Made by a program: the position numbers and the translations under genes | In this document: positions 53,768 to 62,061 of the stretch, piece after piece | How positions within the stretch are numbered: the stretch's first letter is position 1 | Layout of the letters: each line of letters opens with the position of its first letter | Assembly: GCF_000010805.1 (NCBI RefSeq) | Contig: NC_012522.1 | Span: 6,820,001-6,884,000, forward strand | DNA from: Rhodococcus opacus B4 | GTDB lineage: Bacteria; Actinomycetota; Actinomycetes; Mycobacteriales; Mycobacteriaceae | DNA length: 64,000 nt | Reading direction: 5' to 3' | Notes under the pieces: model-generated | What the model was told of the DNA's origin: nothing | The model's input: only the letters and a program-made list of their open reading frames with translations | Database searches by the model: none

Positions 53768-54982
53768 TCAGGGCTGCGCGAGCAGGACGATCACGGCCAC
53801 CAGCACGGCCAGGATCAGGATCGCGACCATGACACCCATGGCGATCGGCGCCCACGCGACCACCTGGTCGCGGACGGTGGGGGCAGGCGAACCCGGAGCG
53901 GGTTTCGCCGGGCGCGGAGGCCACTGCAACCGGCCGAGCGGACGCGGCACGTTCTTCAACGGGGTGCTCTGATGCACGGCGGGCAGACCGGCCTGCGTGG
54001 AACTCACCAGTTTTCCGCGCCGTCGTGAATCGGGCAACGGTGTCGACCGGTGGGCCCAGGCCGGGATGGTGCCGTCCGCGGAATAGACGGGCGAGCCGAC
54101 GAGGTGCGCGACGTTGCCGTCCCCGGCCATGGCCACCCGGGCCAGGGCGTCGCGGGCCTCGGCCATCGTCGGACGACGCGCGGGGTCGGGTTCGAGAAGG
54201 TGCAGCAGCGTGTCGGTGAGGGGTCCGGCCTTGCTCGGACGGTAGATCTCGGCCTTCGCGACCCGGTGCAGGAGTGCGATGGAATCGGTGTCGATCCCGA
54301 ACGGCGGCTGCCCTTCGACGACGGTGTACAGCGTGGACCCGAGCGAGAAGACGTCGCTGGCCTCGGTGGGGTCCTGGCCGCGGGCGACCTCGGGGGAGAA
54401 GTACGCGGGCGTGCCGGTGATGACCCCGTTCGCGGTGTCCGCGGAATCGCCCTTGGCCCGGGCGATGCCGAAGTCGCTGATCTTCACGGTGCCGAGTTCG
54501 CGGCCGCGGTCGGCGACGAGGATGTTGCCCGGCTTGATGTCCCGGTGCACGATCCCGGCGGCGTGGGCGGCGGTGAGCGCGTCGGCCACCTGCGCGCCGA
54601 TCTGGGCGACCTCGAGCGGGGGCAGGGTGTCGGCGATGTTCATCGCCTGGGCGAGGCTGCGGGACGGCAGGTACTCCATGACCAGCCAGGGCTCCCCGGC
54701 CTCGAGCGCCACGTCGTACATCGCGATGGAATGGCGGTGCGCGAGTTTGGCGGCGTTGCGGCCTTCCCTCATGGTGCGGTCGCGGACCCGTCGGGCCTCG
54801 TCGGGGTCGAGTCCGGCCGTCGTGGTGACCTGTTTGATGGCGACGTCGCGGTGCAGCAGGGTGTCCCGTGCGAGCCAGACCGCGCCCATTCCGCCGCCGC
54901 CCAGTTTGGACCGCAGGCGGTACCTTCCGGCCACCAGGTATTCGGGTCCGATGCCCCTTTCGCTCTGCTCCTGCTCCATCAC
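53768..54982 (-). CDS. Tail-anchored Ser/Thr protein kinase
   Basis: A 404-aa Hanks-type kinase. The Gly-rich loop is LGGGGMGAVW, then ATP-binding K50 (VAIKQV), catalytic HRDIKPGN with D148, and DFG D170; APE is replaced by SPE in AYFSPEVARG. Residues about 265-370 are a Pro/Arg-rich juxtamembrane linker and about 375-402 a TM helix ending two residues from the C-terminus, so there is no exterior sensor domain. Start ATG 54982 (or 54979). It lies next to the envelope-stress regulator but on the opposite strand. Confidence 0.9.
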   Translation of the reverse strand: MMEQEQSERGIGPEYLVAGRYRLRSKLGGGGMGAVWLARDTLLHRDVAIKQVTTTAGLDPDEARRVRDRTMREGRNAAKLAHRHSIAMYDVALEAGEPWLVMEYLPSRSLAQAMNIADTLPPLEVAQIGAQVADALTAAHAAGIVHRDIKPGNILVADRGRELGTVKISDFGIARAKGDSADTANGVITGTPAYFSPEVARGQDPTEASDVFSLGSTLYTVVEGQPPFGIDTDSIALLHRVAKAEIYRPSKAGPLTDTLLHLLEPDPARRPTMAEARDALARVAMAGDGNVAHLVGSPVYSADGTIPAWAHRSTPLPDSRRRGKLVSSTQAGLPAVHQSTPLKNVPRPLGRLQWPPRPAKPAPGSPAPTVRDQVVAWAPIAMGVMVAILILAVLVAVIVLLAQP

Positions 54983-55090
54983 GCGTTCAGGTTAGAGGAT
55001 TGTGCGGACACGGGACGCGCGGCCGCCCTGACCTGCTCGTTCGGGGTCCACTTGACGGGTATGTGCGGACCGGCTTTACTGGAAACGAGT

Positions 55091-55123
55091 TCGAAAATAC
55101 GTTCGAACAAAGCGTCTGTTCGA
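55091..55123. promoter_or_regulatory. SOS (LexA) box upstream of imuA'
   Basis: TCGAAAatacGTTCGA (55091-55106) differs at one position from the actinobacterial LexA consensus TCGAAC-N4-GTTCGA. An overlapping second pair, TCGAAC (55103-55108) and GTTCGA (55118-55123), has 9-nt spacing. It lies about 50 bp before the imuA' start, so DNA-damage induction is expected. Confidence 0.85.
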
Positions 55124-55154
55124 GCCGCGTCTTCCCCGTGGTTGCCGACCGCTG

Positions 55155-56030
55155 TTGGTGCCGAGTGACAGGGGTGTCGAGTTGGCTGAAGTGGCCGGCG
55201 AGCCGGGGTTTCCGGTGCCGGGGTCTCCCGAGTTGTCCGGGCTGTCCCGGCAGGAGCGTCTGGACTACCTCCGGCGACGGATGGCCGCTGTTCCCGCACG
55301 CGGTGAATCGGTGGCGAGCCGGGCCCCGGTGGAGGGCGGGTTTCCTGCGACGGGCGCGTCCGCGGCTCCTGATTCCCACGCCGCCGGGGTGCTCCCGGTC
55401 CCGGCGGCGCTGGCCGGTCTCCTTCCCCGGGGCGGGCTGGTGCGCGGTTCGGTGGTGTCGGTGTCGGGTGCCACCTCGCTTCTGCTGGGGTTGGTCGCGT
55501 CCGTCACCGGGGGCGGCGGTCACGTCGCGGTGATCGGGCACCCCCGGCTCGGGGTGCTGGCCGCGGTCGAGATGGGTGCGCAGCTGGAACGGCTGGCCCT
55601 GATCCCGGATCCGGGTGCCGATCCGGTGGAGATCGCCGCGGTGCTGCTGGACGGAATGGATCTGGTGGTGCTCGGGCTGGGAGGGGCGTCGGTGGCGCCG
55701 TCACGTGCGCGTGCGGTGGTGGCCCGGGCCCGGAGCAAGGGGTCCACCCTGGTCGTCACGGACGGGCACTGGGACGGCGCGGAGATGCGGCTGGAGGCGC
55801 GGGTACACGGTTATGCCGGGCTGGGCAACGGATCTCAGGACCGGGGCTGCGGACGATTGCGATCCCTCAGCCTGGCGGTGTGCGCCCGGGGACGGTCGTT
55901 CCAGCCGCGCACCACCCGGCTGGACGTGCGGTCGGCGCAGGGCCGGGTGGAATGGGTGAGCACCCCGGAACCGGTGGTGTCCCTCGACGGCGGTCCCGTC
56001 CCCGAGGGGGCGGAGGTGGTGGGCCTGTGA
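55155..56030 (+). CDS. imuA': Mutasome accessory protein ImuA'
   Basis: A 291-aa RecA-like-fold accessory of the ImuA'-ImuB-DnaE2 translesion mutasome (Rv3395c-like). The core begins LPVPAALAGLLPRGGLVRGSVVSVSG and contains VVLGLGGASVAPSRARAVVARARSKGSTLVVTDGHWDG; the Walker A Lys of RecA is absent. The GTG start was assigned at 55155, but the N-terminal ~90 residues are variable and a later start is possible. The stop overlaps imuB (GTGA). An SOS box lies upstream. Confidence 0.87.
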   Translation: MVPSDRGVELAEVAGEPGFPVPGSPELSGLSRQERLDYLRRRMAAVPARGESVASRAPVEGGFPATGASAAPDSHAAGVLPVPAALAGLLPRGGLVRGSVVSVSGATSLLLGLVASVTGGGGHVAVIGHPRLGVLAAVEMGAQLERLALIPDPGADPVEIAAVLLDGMDLVVLGLGGASVAPSRARAVVARARSKGSTLVVTDGHWDGAEMRLEARVHGYAGLGNGSQDRGCGRLRSLSLAVCARGRSFQPRTTRLDVRSAQGRVEWVSTPEPVVSLDGGPVPEGAEVVGL

Positions 56031-57580
56031 GCCGGGTTCTGGCGCTGTGGTGCCCCGACTGGCCCGCGGTCGCGGCGGCCGCCGCCACGGACCTCCCACC
56101 CACCCATCCGGTGGCGGTGACGTCGGGCAACCGGGTGATCGCCTGCTCGGCGCCGGCCCGCGCGGACGGGGTGCGCCGAGGTCTGCGCCGCCGCGAGTCC
56201 CAGGCCCGGTGCCCCCGGTTGTACGTGGTGGCAGCCGATCCCGACCGCGACGCGCGGCTGTTCGAGCCGGTCGCCTCGGCCGTCGACGCGGTGGCGCCCG
56301 GCGTCGAGGTGCTGCGGCCCGGTCTGGTGGTGCTGTCCGCTCGCGGCGTCGCCCGGTATTTCGGTTCGGAGGAAGCCGCTGCGGAACGGCTGGTGGACCA
56401 GGTGTCGGCGGTGGGGGTGGAGTGCCAGGTCGGTATCGCCGATCAACTGTCCACGGCCGTGATCGCCGCGCGCAGAGCAACTCTCGTGCCACCCGGTGAG
56501 GGGGCGGCCTTCCTGGCGCCGCTCCCGATGCGGGAGTTGGCCGCGGAGCCGAGTCTCGCGGCGCCCCATCGCGGAGAGCTGGTCGATCTGCTGCACCGGC
56601 TCGGGTTGCGCACGATCGGCAGTTTCGCCGCGTTGTCGGCGGGCGATGTGGCTTCGCGGTTCGGAACCGATGCGGTGCTGGCGCATCGGGCCGCGCGGGG
56701 TGCGCCGGAGCGTCCCCCGTCCGGGCGGTCGCTGCCTCCGGACCTGGAGGTCGAGGAACGGTGCGATCCCGTCATCGAACGGGTCGACGCCGCCGCCTTC
56801 GCGGGACGGGCGTTGGCGGAGAAGCTTCATCGCACGCTGTCGGACGCCGCGGTGGCCTGCACCCGGCTGTCGATCTCGGCGAGCACCGGCAACGGTGAAC
56901 AACTGTCCCGGATCTGGAGGTGCGCGGAGCCGCTGACCCCCGAGGCGACGGCGGACCGGGTGCGGTGGCAGCTGGACGGGTGGCTGACCGGGCGCAGCGA
57001 GAAGCGGCCCACCGCCGGTATCGCCGTCCTGCGGCTCGAACCGGTGGAAGTGGTGGCGGCGGGCGCCCTGCAACTGGGGCTGTGGGGTGGGGTCGGCGAC
57101 CAGGACGAACGGGCCCGGCGGGCCCTGGTGCGGGTGCAGGGCCTGCTCGGCGGGGAAGCCGTGCAGGTGGGGGTCCTCAGCGGTGGGCGGGGACCGGCGG
57201 AGCGCATCACGTTGCTGCCGTTGGGCGACGAGTTGATTCCTCGCAACGATCCGTCGGAGCCGTGGCCGGGCACCTTGCCGGAACCGGCGCCCGCCGCGGT
57301 GCTGACCGCGTATCCGGAGGTGTGGATGTCGGACGAGCGGGGTATTGCCGTGACGGTCACGGAACGTGGTGTGTTCAGCGCGCCTCCCGCGCGGCTGCGG
57401 TGGGGGAGTCGAGAGTGGGCGGTGTGCGGATGGGCCGGACCGTGGCCGGTGGACGAGCGGTGGTGGGACCCTCCGGCGGCGCGGACGGCGGCCCGGGCGC
57501 AGGTGCTGCTGGAGGAGTCGCGGGCGCTGCTGGTGATCTGCACGGCGGGCCGCTGGTCGGTGGAGGGAATCTATGAGTGA
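56027..57580 (+). CDS. imuB: ImuB, Y-family polymerase-like mutasome hub
   Basis: A 517-aa Y-family-fold protein. The palm begins VLALWCPDWPAVAAA, where active polymerases have a D-x-D/M-A-F motif, and the second acidic pair is replaced around LSARGVARYFG, so it is catalytically dead like other ImuB. Helix-hairpin-helix-like LHRLGLRTIGSFAALS and a C-terminal tail (about 380-517) that should contact the clamp and DnaE2 are present. GTG 56027 overlaps the imuA' stop. dnaE2 is not in this window. Confidence 0.92.
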   Translation: MSRVLALWCPDWPAVAAAAATDLPPTHPVAVTSGNRVIACSAPARADGVRRGLRRRESQARCPRLYVVAADPDRDARLFEPVASAVDAVAPGVEVLRPGLVVLSARGVARYFGSEEAAAERLVDQVSAVGVECQVGIADQLSTAVIAARRATLVPPGEGAAFLAPLPMRELAAEPSLAAPHRGELVDLLHRLGLRTIGSFAALSAGDVASRFGTDAVLAHRAARGAPERPPSGRSLPPDLEVEERCDPVIERVDAAAFAGRALAEKLHRTLSDAAVACTRLSISASTGNGEQLSRIWRCAEPLTPEATADRVRWQLDGWLTGRSEKRPTAGIAVLRLEPVEVVAAGALQLGLWGGVGDQDERARRALVRVQGLLGGEAVQVGVLSGGRGPAERITLLPLGDELIPRNDPSEPWPGTLPEPAPAAVLTAYPEVWMSDERGIAVTVTERGVFSAPPARLRWGSREWAVCGWAGPWPVDERWWDPPAARTAARAQVLLEESRALLVICTAGRWSVEGIYE

Positions 57581-57730
57581 CACCGGGGCCGTCGGGTGTC
57601 GTCCTTGCGGACCCACCGTCCGAAATGCTTTGCTGTGCAGAGGGTCGCGTGCCGGTGGCGGACAGCGTCAGGCATGGAGGCCGGCCACAGACGCATCGTC
57701 GGCTCGTGGCATACCTCGAAAGGGTCGACT

Positions 57731-58114
57731 GTGACCATTTCTTTCAACCACACCATCGTCGCCGCGAAGGACAAGCAGGAGTCGGCGACCTTCTTCACCA
57801 CGCTGTTCGGACTGCCGGACGCCGTGCCCGCCGGCCATTTCCTCGCGGTGGCCCTCGACAACGGGGTGTCCCTCGACTTCGCGGAACCGCCGATCGAATT
57901 CCAGCCGCAGCACTACGCGTTCCTCGTCGGGGAGGACGACTTCGACCGGATCTACGGCCTGATCGTCGAGTGGGGTCTCGACCACTGGGCGGATCCGCGG
58001 CAGACGCTGCCGGGCACCATCAACACCAACGACGGCGGGAGGGGCGTCTACTTCCTCGACCCGTCCGGCCACTACCTGGAGATCATCACCCGCCCGTACG
58101 GGTCGGGCCGGTAG
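57731..58114 (+). CDS. VOC-family (glyoxalase/bleomycin-resistance fold) protein
   Basis: A 127-aa single VOC domain: TISFNHTIVAAKDKQESATFFTTLFG, HYAFLVGEDDFDRIY and VYFLDPSGHYLEIITRPYG with metal-type His and Glu at the usual strands. GTG 57731 with AAAGGG upstream was chosen; the ORF extends 45 codons earlier without a fold match. The 150 bp between imuB and this start show no feature. Substrate unknown. Confidence 0.87.
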   Translation: MTISFNHTIVAAKDKQESATFFTTLFGLPDAVPAGHFLAVALDNGVSLDFAEPPIEFQPQHYAFLVGEDDFDRIYGLIVEWGLDHWADPRQTLPGTINTNDGGRGVYFLDPSGHYLEIITRPYGSGR

Positions 58115-58140
58115 TCCGCGGCCGGGGTGCCGGTGCTCGC

Positions 58141-58146
58141 TAGTCT
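58141..58146 (+). promoter_or_regulatory. -10 element of the 58155 hydrolase gene
   Basis: TAGTCT lies 8 nt before the GTG with no Shine-Dalgarno, the leaderless layout. Confidence 0.45.
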
Positions 58147-58154
58147 GGATTGTC

Positions 58155-58925
58155 GTGGACACGAGCAGGACGACCCCGACACGCGCCGGTATCGAGATCG
58201 CCTACCGGGACAGCGGCGGATCCTCGGACCCGGGGACGGTGCCGGTGGTCCTGGTGCACGGGATGGGTGGTGACGGCGGCACCTGGGACCGCTTCGCCCG
58301 CGCACTCGTCGCCCGCGGGCGACGAGTCCTCGTCCCGGACCTGCGGGGGCACGGGCGCAGCGCGCGGGCCGCGTCGTACCTGTTCGAGGAGTTCGGCGCC
58401 GACGTGGTGGAGGTGTGCGACAACCTGGGGTTGACGAGGGTGGATCTCGTCGGGCACTCGCTCGGGGGTCATGCCGCGTCGCTCGCGGCGCAGGCCCGCC
58501 CCGGGCTGGTCCGCCGGCTGGTGATCGAGGAGGCCCCGCTCCCGTTGCGTCCCGGTGACCCGGAACAGGTGTTCGCGAACCGATTGCCGTCGCTGCCGGA
58601 ACTCTGGCACGCGACGACGAGCGTCATCCGGCATCCGCGGGCCGTGTTCGCCTTCGACCGGTCGATGACGGGCTCGGCGATCGAGCAGTTCCGCCGCCCG
58701 GATTCGTTGTGGTGGGACAGATTGCCGGACATCGAGGCCGACACGCTCATCCTGCGCGGCGGACCGGGCGGGATGGTGGACCCGCGCAAGCTCGAGTCCG
58801 CGGTCGCGGCGATTCCGCGGTGCCGGGTGGCGGTGTTTCCCGGCGGCCACAGCATTCACCGCGACCGGTACGACGAGTTCGCGGCGGAGGTCCTGCCGTT
58901 TCTGATGCGGCCTCCGACGAGCTGA
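58155..58925 (+). CDS. Alpha/beta hydrolase
   Basis: A 256-aa soluble alpha/beta-hydrolase with an intact triad: oxyanion VLVHGMGGDGGTW, DLRGHGRS, nucleophile Ser in GHSLGGHAAS, acid near LRGGPGGMVD and His in PGGHSIHRD. Substrate unknown; the HGMGG and GHSLGG forms resemble haloalkane/ester-type hydrolases. It has its own likely promoter and is not coupled to neighbours. Confidence 0.88.
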   Translation: MDTSRTTPTRAGIEIAYRDSGGSSDPGTVPVVLVHGMGGDGGTWDRFARALVARGRRVLVPDLRGHGRSARAASYLFEEFGADVVEVCDNLGLTRVDLVGHSLGGHAASLAAQARPGLVRRLVIEEAPLPLRPGDPEQVFANRLPSLPELWHATTSVIRHPRAVFAFDRSMTGSAIEQFRRPDSLWWDRLPDIEADTLILRGGPGGMVDPRKLESAVAAIPRCRVAVFPGGHSIHRDRYDEFAAEVLPFLMRPPTS

Positions 58926-59017
58926 CAAAAAGTCCGAAAATGTAAACCGCGGCGGCCTCGACAGGACTAGCGTGGAAACGGAAAGAGGGGGCTCGGAACG
59001 AGGAAGAAGGACCCACG

Positions 59018-59992
59018 ATGTCGACACTCACGCCCGGACGTCCCTACGCGCCCGGCAGGCAAGGGTTCAGCTCGCTCCGCGACGGGGGACTCAACTGGGA
59101 CGCGTTCCCGTTGCGGCTGTTCACGAAGGGCAACGCCAAGTTCTGGAACCCCACGGACCTCGACTTCAGCCGGGACGCGGAGGACTGGGAGGGGCTGAAC
59201 TCGGAGCAGCAGCGCAACTCCACGTATCTGGTCGCGCAGTTCATCGCCGGTGAGGAAGCGGTCACCGAGGACATCCAGCCGTTCATGAAGGCGATGGCCG
59301 CCGAGGGCCGCTTCGGCGACGAGATGTATCTGACGCAGTTCTGTTTCGAGGAGGCCAAGCACACCCAGGTGTTCCGGTTGTGGATGGATGCGGTGGGCCT
59401 GACCCGCGACCTGCACCCGTTCGTCGCCGACAACCCGTTCTACCGGCAGTTGTTCTACGAGGAGTTGCCGGGATCGCTGAAGGTCCTCGAGACCGATCCC
59501 AGCCCGGCCAATCAGGTGCGCGCGAGCGTCACCTACAACCACGTCATCGAGGGCAGCCTCGCGCTCACCGGGTACTACGCGTGGCAGAAGGTGTGCACGA
59601 CGCGCGGAATCCTGCCGGGGATGCAGGAACTCGTCCGCAGGATCGGTGACGACGAACGACGCCACATGGCGTGGGGAACGTTCACCTGTCGCCGGCACGT
59701 CGCCGCCGACGACGGCAACTGGGGAGTGGTCCAGGAACGGATGGCGGAGCTGATGCCGTTGGCACTGGGCATGATCGACTGGGTCAACAAGCAATTCGAG
59801 GTGCAGCCGTACGGCCTCGACGACCAGGAGTTCATCGCCTACGCGGCGGATCGTGCGCAGCGCAGGCTGGGGGCGATCGAGTCGGCGCGCGGACGCCCGG
59901 TCGAGGAGATCGACCTGGACTACTCGCCCGAGGCGCTCGAGGAGAAATTCGGCGAGGAGGACGCCCAGGCGATGTCCGAGGCCGCGGGCTGA
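59018..59992 (+). CDS. R2-like ligand-binding oxidase (R2lox)
   Basis: A 324-aa Mn/Fe ferritin-fold oxidase related to NrdB and Rv0233. Metal ligands E79, E112, H115, E178, E213 and H216 are all present (EEAVTED, FEEAKHTQ, YNHVIEG, DDERRHMAWG). V82 and Y173, the pair that forms the ether crosslink in characterised R2lox, are also conserved; every position is exactly +11 relative to my recollection of the M. tuberculosis numbering. There is no NrdA nearby, so it is not a ribonucleotide reductase subunit here. The ATG follows GAAGGA, and TAGCGT at 58968 is a possible -10. It binds a fatty-acid-like ligand; physiological role unknown. Confidence 0.92.
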   Translation: MSTLTPGRPYAPGRQGFSSLRDGGLNWDAFPLRLFTKGNAKFWNPTDLDFSRDAEDWEGLNSEQQRNSTYLVAQFIAGEEAVTEDIQPFMKAMAAEGRFGDEMYLTQFCFEEAKHTQVFRLWMDAVGLTRDLHPFVADNPFYRQLFYEELPGSLKVLETDPSPANQVRASVTYNHVIEGSLALTGYYAWQKVCTTRGILPGMQELVRRIGDDERRHMAWGTFTCRRHVAADDGNWGVVQERMAELMPLALGMIDWVNKQFEVQPYGLDDQEFIAYAADRAQRRLGAIESARGRPVEEIDLDYSPEALEEKFGEEDAQAMSEAAG

Positions 59993-60044
59993 GACCTGCT
60001 TCGCGGTGCACGGGCCGAGTTGGGCGTCATGGCAGGATCTGCTC

Positions 60045-60557
60045 ATGGCGCTCACCGCACTCGACCGCAGACTTCTCGGCTGGTCCGCAGCATTCGTGAT
60101 CTCGCAGGCGAACATCCTCCGTCTGCTCGGTCCCGTGGCACCCCGGCTCGCCGAGATCCAGACGGCCCGCTCCGCGCGGGACTACACGTCGATCCTCGAC
60201 GGGATGACCGACTCCGACACGGCGCGCTACCGCAGCCATTACTACCCGGACTTCGTCCACCCGCTGATCTACGCCGTCGCACTGCGCACGGGCGGCCGGA
60301 GGCTGGCGGAACTCACCCCGCTGTCGCCGAGAACGCAGAGGGTGCTGGCGGCGGCGCCGGTGATCTCCGCGGCGGGCGATTACGCCGAGAACGTCGTCGG
60401 GCTGTATCTGCTGTCGCACCGTGAGCACATCACCGACGCGACCGTGCGGACCACCAGCGCGGTCAGCGTCACCAAATGGGTGCTGGCACTCGGGACTCTC
60501 GGGTACCTGTCCCAGGGATTCGTGAGGGTCTGGGCGGGAAGGCTGTTCTCCCGCTAG
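60045..60557 (+). CDS. Membrane-associated hypothetical protein
   Basis: 170 aa, family not recognised. It has an N-terminal helix (ALDRRLLGWSAAFVISQANILRL), a polar middle (TSILDGMTDSDTARYRSHYYPDFVHPLIYAVALRTGG), then hydrophobic helices (about 100-120 and 145-165). ATG 60045 has AGGAT upstream; the ORF starts much earlier inside R2lox and is not real there. It lies 52 bp after R2lox, possibly the same transcript. Confidence 0.7.
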   Translation: MALTALDRRLLGWSAAFVISQANILRLLGPVAPRLAEIQTARSARDYTSILDGMTDSDTARYRSHYYPDFVHPLIYAVALRTGGRRLAELTPLSPRTQRVLAAAPVISAAGDYAENVVGLYLLSHREHITDATVRTTSAVSVTKWVLALGTLGYLSQGFVRVWAGRLFSR

Positions 60558-60560
60558 ATT
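60555..60560 (+). promoter_or_regulatory. -10 element over a stop codon, YdeI-like gene
   Basis: TAGATT begins with the TAG stop of the upstream gene and lies 7 nt before the ATG at 60568; no Shine-Dalgarno is present. It is consistent with a leaderless transcript. Confidence 0.45.
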
Positions 60561-60567
60561 CAGGCCC

Positions 60568-61146
60568 ATGGGTGCTGTCGAGCTGAGCGTCGAGTACTTC
60601 ACGGGCCAGGCCGAGTTCCGGGAGTGGCTCGCCGTTCATCACGCCTCCTCGCCCGGTATCTGGCTGAAGATGGCCAAGAAGGGGTCGGCGCATTCGTCGA
60701 TCGACTACGGCGCGGCTCTGGAGGTCGCGCTGTGCTACGGCTGGATCGACAGCCAGGTCCGCCGCGTCGACGAGCACTTCTTCGTGCAACGGTTCACCCC
60801 GCGCTCGTCGCGGAGTCCCTGGTCGAAGCGGAACCGCGAGTTCGCGGAGAAGCTCGCGGAGGCCGGTCTCCTCGAGCCCGCGGGCGTGGCGGAAGTCGAG
60901 CGGGCCAGGGCGGACGGCCGCTGGGACCGCGCCTATGCGGGACAGAAGGCGGCGGAGATACCGCAGGACTTCCTGGCCGCCCTTGCGCGGAATCCCGAGG
61001 CCGAGGCCTTCTACGCGACGCTCGACAGCCACAACCGGTACGCCGTCTACTACCGGCTGCAGGACGCCAAGCGCCCGGAGACGCGGGCCCGCCGCATCGA
61101 GAAGTTCGTCCAGCAGCTGGCGGAGCGCAGGAAGTTCCACGACTGA
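60568..61146 (+). CDS. YdeI/OmpD-associated family protein
   Basis: 192 aa of the YdeI/OmdA family (sometimes named bacteriocin-protection proteins). Family marks are FREWLAVHHASSPGIWLKMAKKG, DYGAALEVALCYGWIDSQ, RFTPRSSRSPWSKRN and the C-terminal RRIEKFVQQLAERRKFHD. It is a cytoplasmic, all-soluble protein; the biochemical role is not established. ATG 60568 fits the family start. Confidence 0.88.
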   Translation: MGAVELSVEYFTGQAEFREWLAVHHASSPGIWLKMAKKGSAHSSIDYGAALEVALCYGWIDSQVRRVDEHFFVQRFTPRSSRSPWSKRNREFAEKLAEAGLLEPAGVAEVERARADGRWDRAYAGQKAAEIPQDFLAALARNPEAEAFYATLDSHNRYAVYYRLQDAKRPETRARRIEKFVQQLAERRKFHD

Positions 61147-61177
61147 CCGATTTTTCGGCGGCTGTCACAATGGCAGC

Positions 61178-62056
61178 GTGCCCGACACGATCACCGCCAC
61201 CTGTTCCGCGCTGTCCGCGACCGACGAACCGCTCGCGGGCACTGCTGCGCACGTCACCGGCTGGGTGTGCCTGGAGTACCCGGGCGCGTGGGGCCGGGAC
61301 GTGCTCGACGGCACGGCACTCGGCCCGGACCTGGCCCGGGATCTCGACGCCCGCGCCGAGGCCGCCGGGGTGCGGATCATGTTCATCCGCCGACCCGGCC
61401 GCGGCACCGCGGCCCCGGACCGGCGAACGGTGCTGCTGGCACAGTCGCATCCCGCGCGGTCGTGGTGCGAGCGGCTGGAGGTCGGCTACCCGGAAGACCT
61501 GCTCGACCTGGACCTCGGTCTGGTCGCGGGGCCGGCGCCGGGTCTGGGCACGCCGGTGACGGACCCCGTCGCCCTGGTGTGCGCGCACGGAAAGAGAGAC
61601 CAGTGCTGCGCCGTGCTCGGCCGGCCGGTCGCGGCCGGCCTGGCCGCGGAGTTCGGCGACGCGGTGTGGGAGTGCTCGCACACCGGCGGGCATCGGTTCG
61701 CGCCGTCGCTGATCCTGCTGCCGACGGGCTACACGTACGGCCGGCTGTCGGCGCAGCAGAGCGTCGACGCGGTCCGCGCCGCCGCCCGGGGCGAGGTGTA
61801 CCGGACCGGGCTGCGCGGGCGCAGTTGCTGGGACGCCCCGCGGCAGGTGGCGGAACTCGCCGTCCGCGACCTGGTGGACGCGGCCGCCGACGAGCTGACG
61901 GTGGATGCGAATTCGGTTGTCACCCATCGCGACGGGCGTCGCTGGGTCGTCGACCTCGAGGAGCGGGAACTGCCACCGCGGCCGGCGAGTTGCGGGGCGG
62001 CGCCGAAACCGGTGCGACCCGTCGTCGCCACCGGAGTCCGCGCCCTCGCCCCCTGA
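61178..62056 (+). CDS. Sucrase/ferredoxin-like (thioredoxin-fold [2Fe-2S]) protein
   Basis: A 292-aa Suc_Fer-like protein. The cluster region is CAHGKRDQCCAVLGRPVA and WECSHTGGHRFAPSLILLPTG; the former Cys residues and the His-rich second motif resemble thioredoxin-like ferredoxins. An earlier motif is GWVCLEYPGAWGRDVL. GTG 61178 follows CACAAT by 6 nt. Role unknown; electron transfer is inferred from the Cys pattern. It converges on the acrA1-like gene with only 5 bp between stops. Confidence 0.85.
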   Translation: MPDTITATCSALSATDEPLAGTAAHVTGWVCLEYPGAWGRDVLDGTALGPDLARDLDARAEAAGVRIMFIRRPGRGTAAPDRRTVLLAQSHPARSWCERLEVGYPEDLLDLDLGLVAGPAPGLGTPVTDPVALVCAHGKRDQCCAVLGRPVAAGLAAEFGDAVWECSHTGGHRFAPSLILLPTGYTYGRLSAQQSVDAVRAAARGEVYRTGLRGRSCWDAPRQVAELAVRDLVDAAADELTVDANSVVTHRDGRRWVVDLEERELPPRPASCGAAPKPVRPVVATGVRALAP

Positions 62057-62061
62057 GGCCG

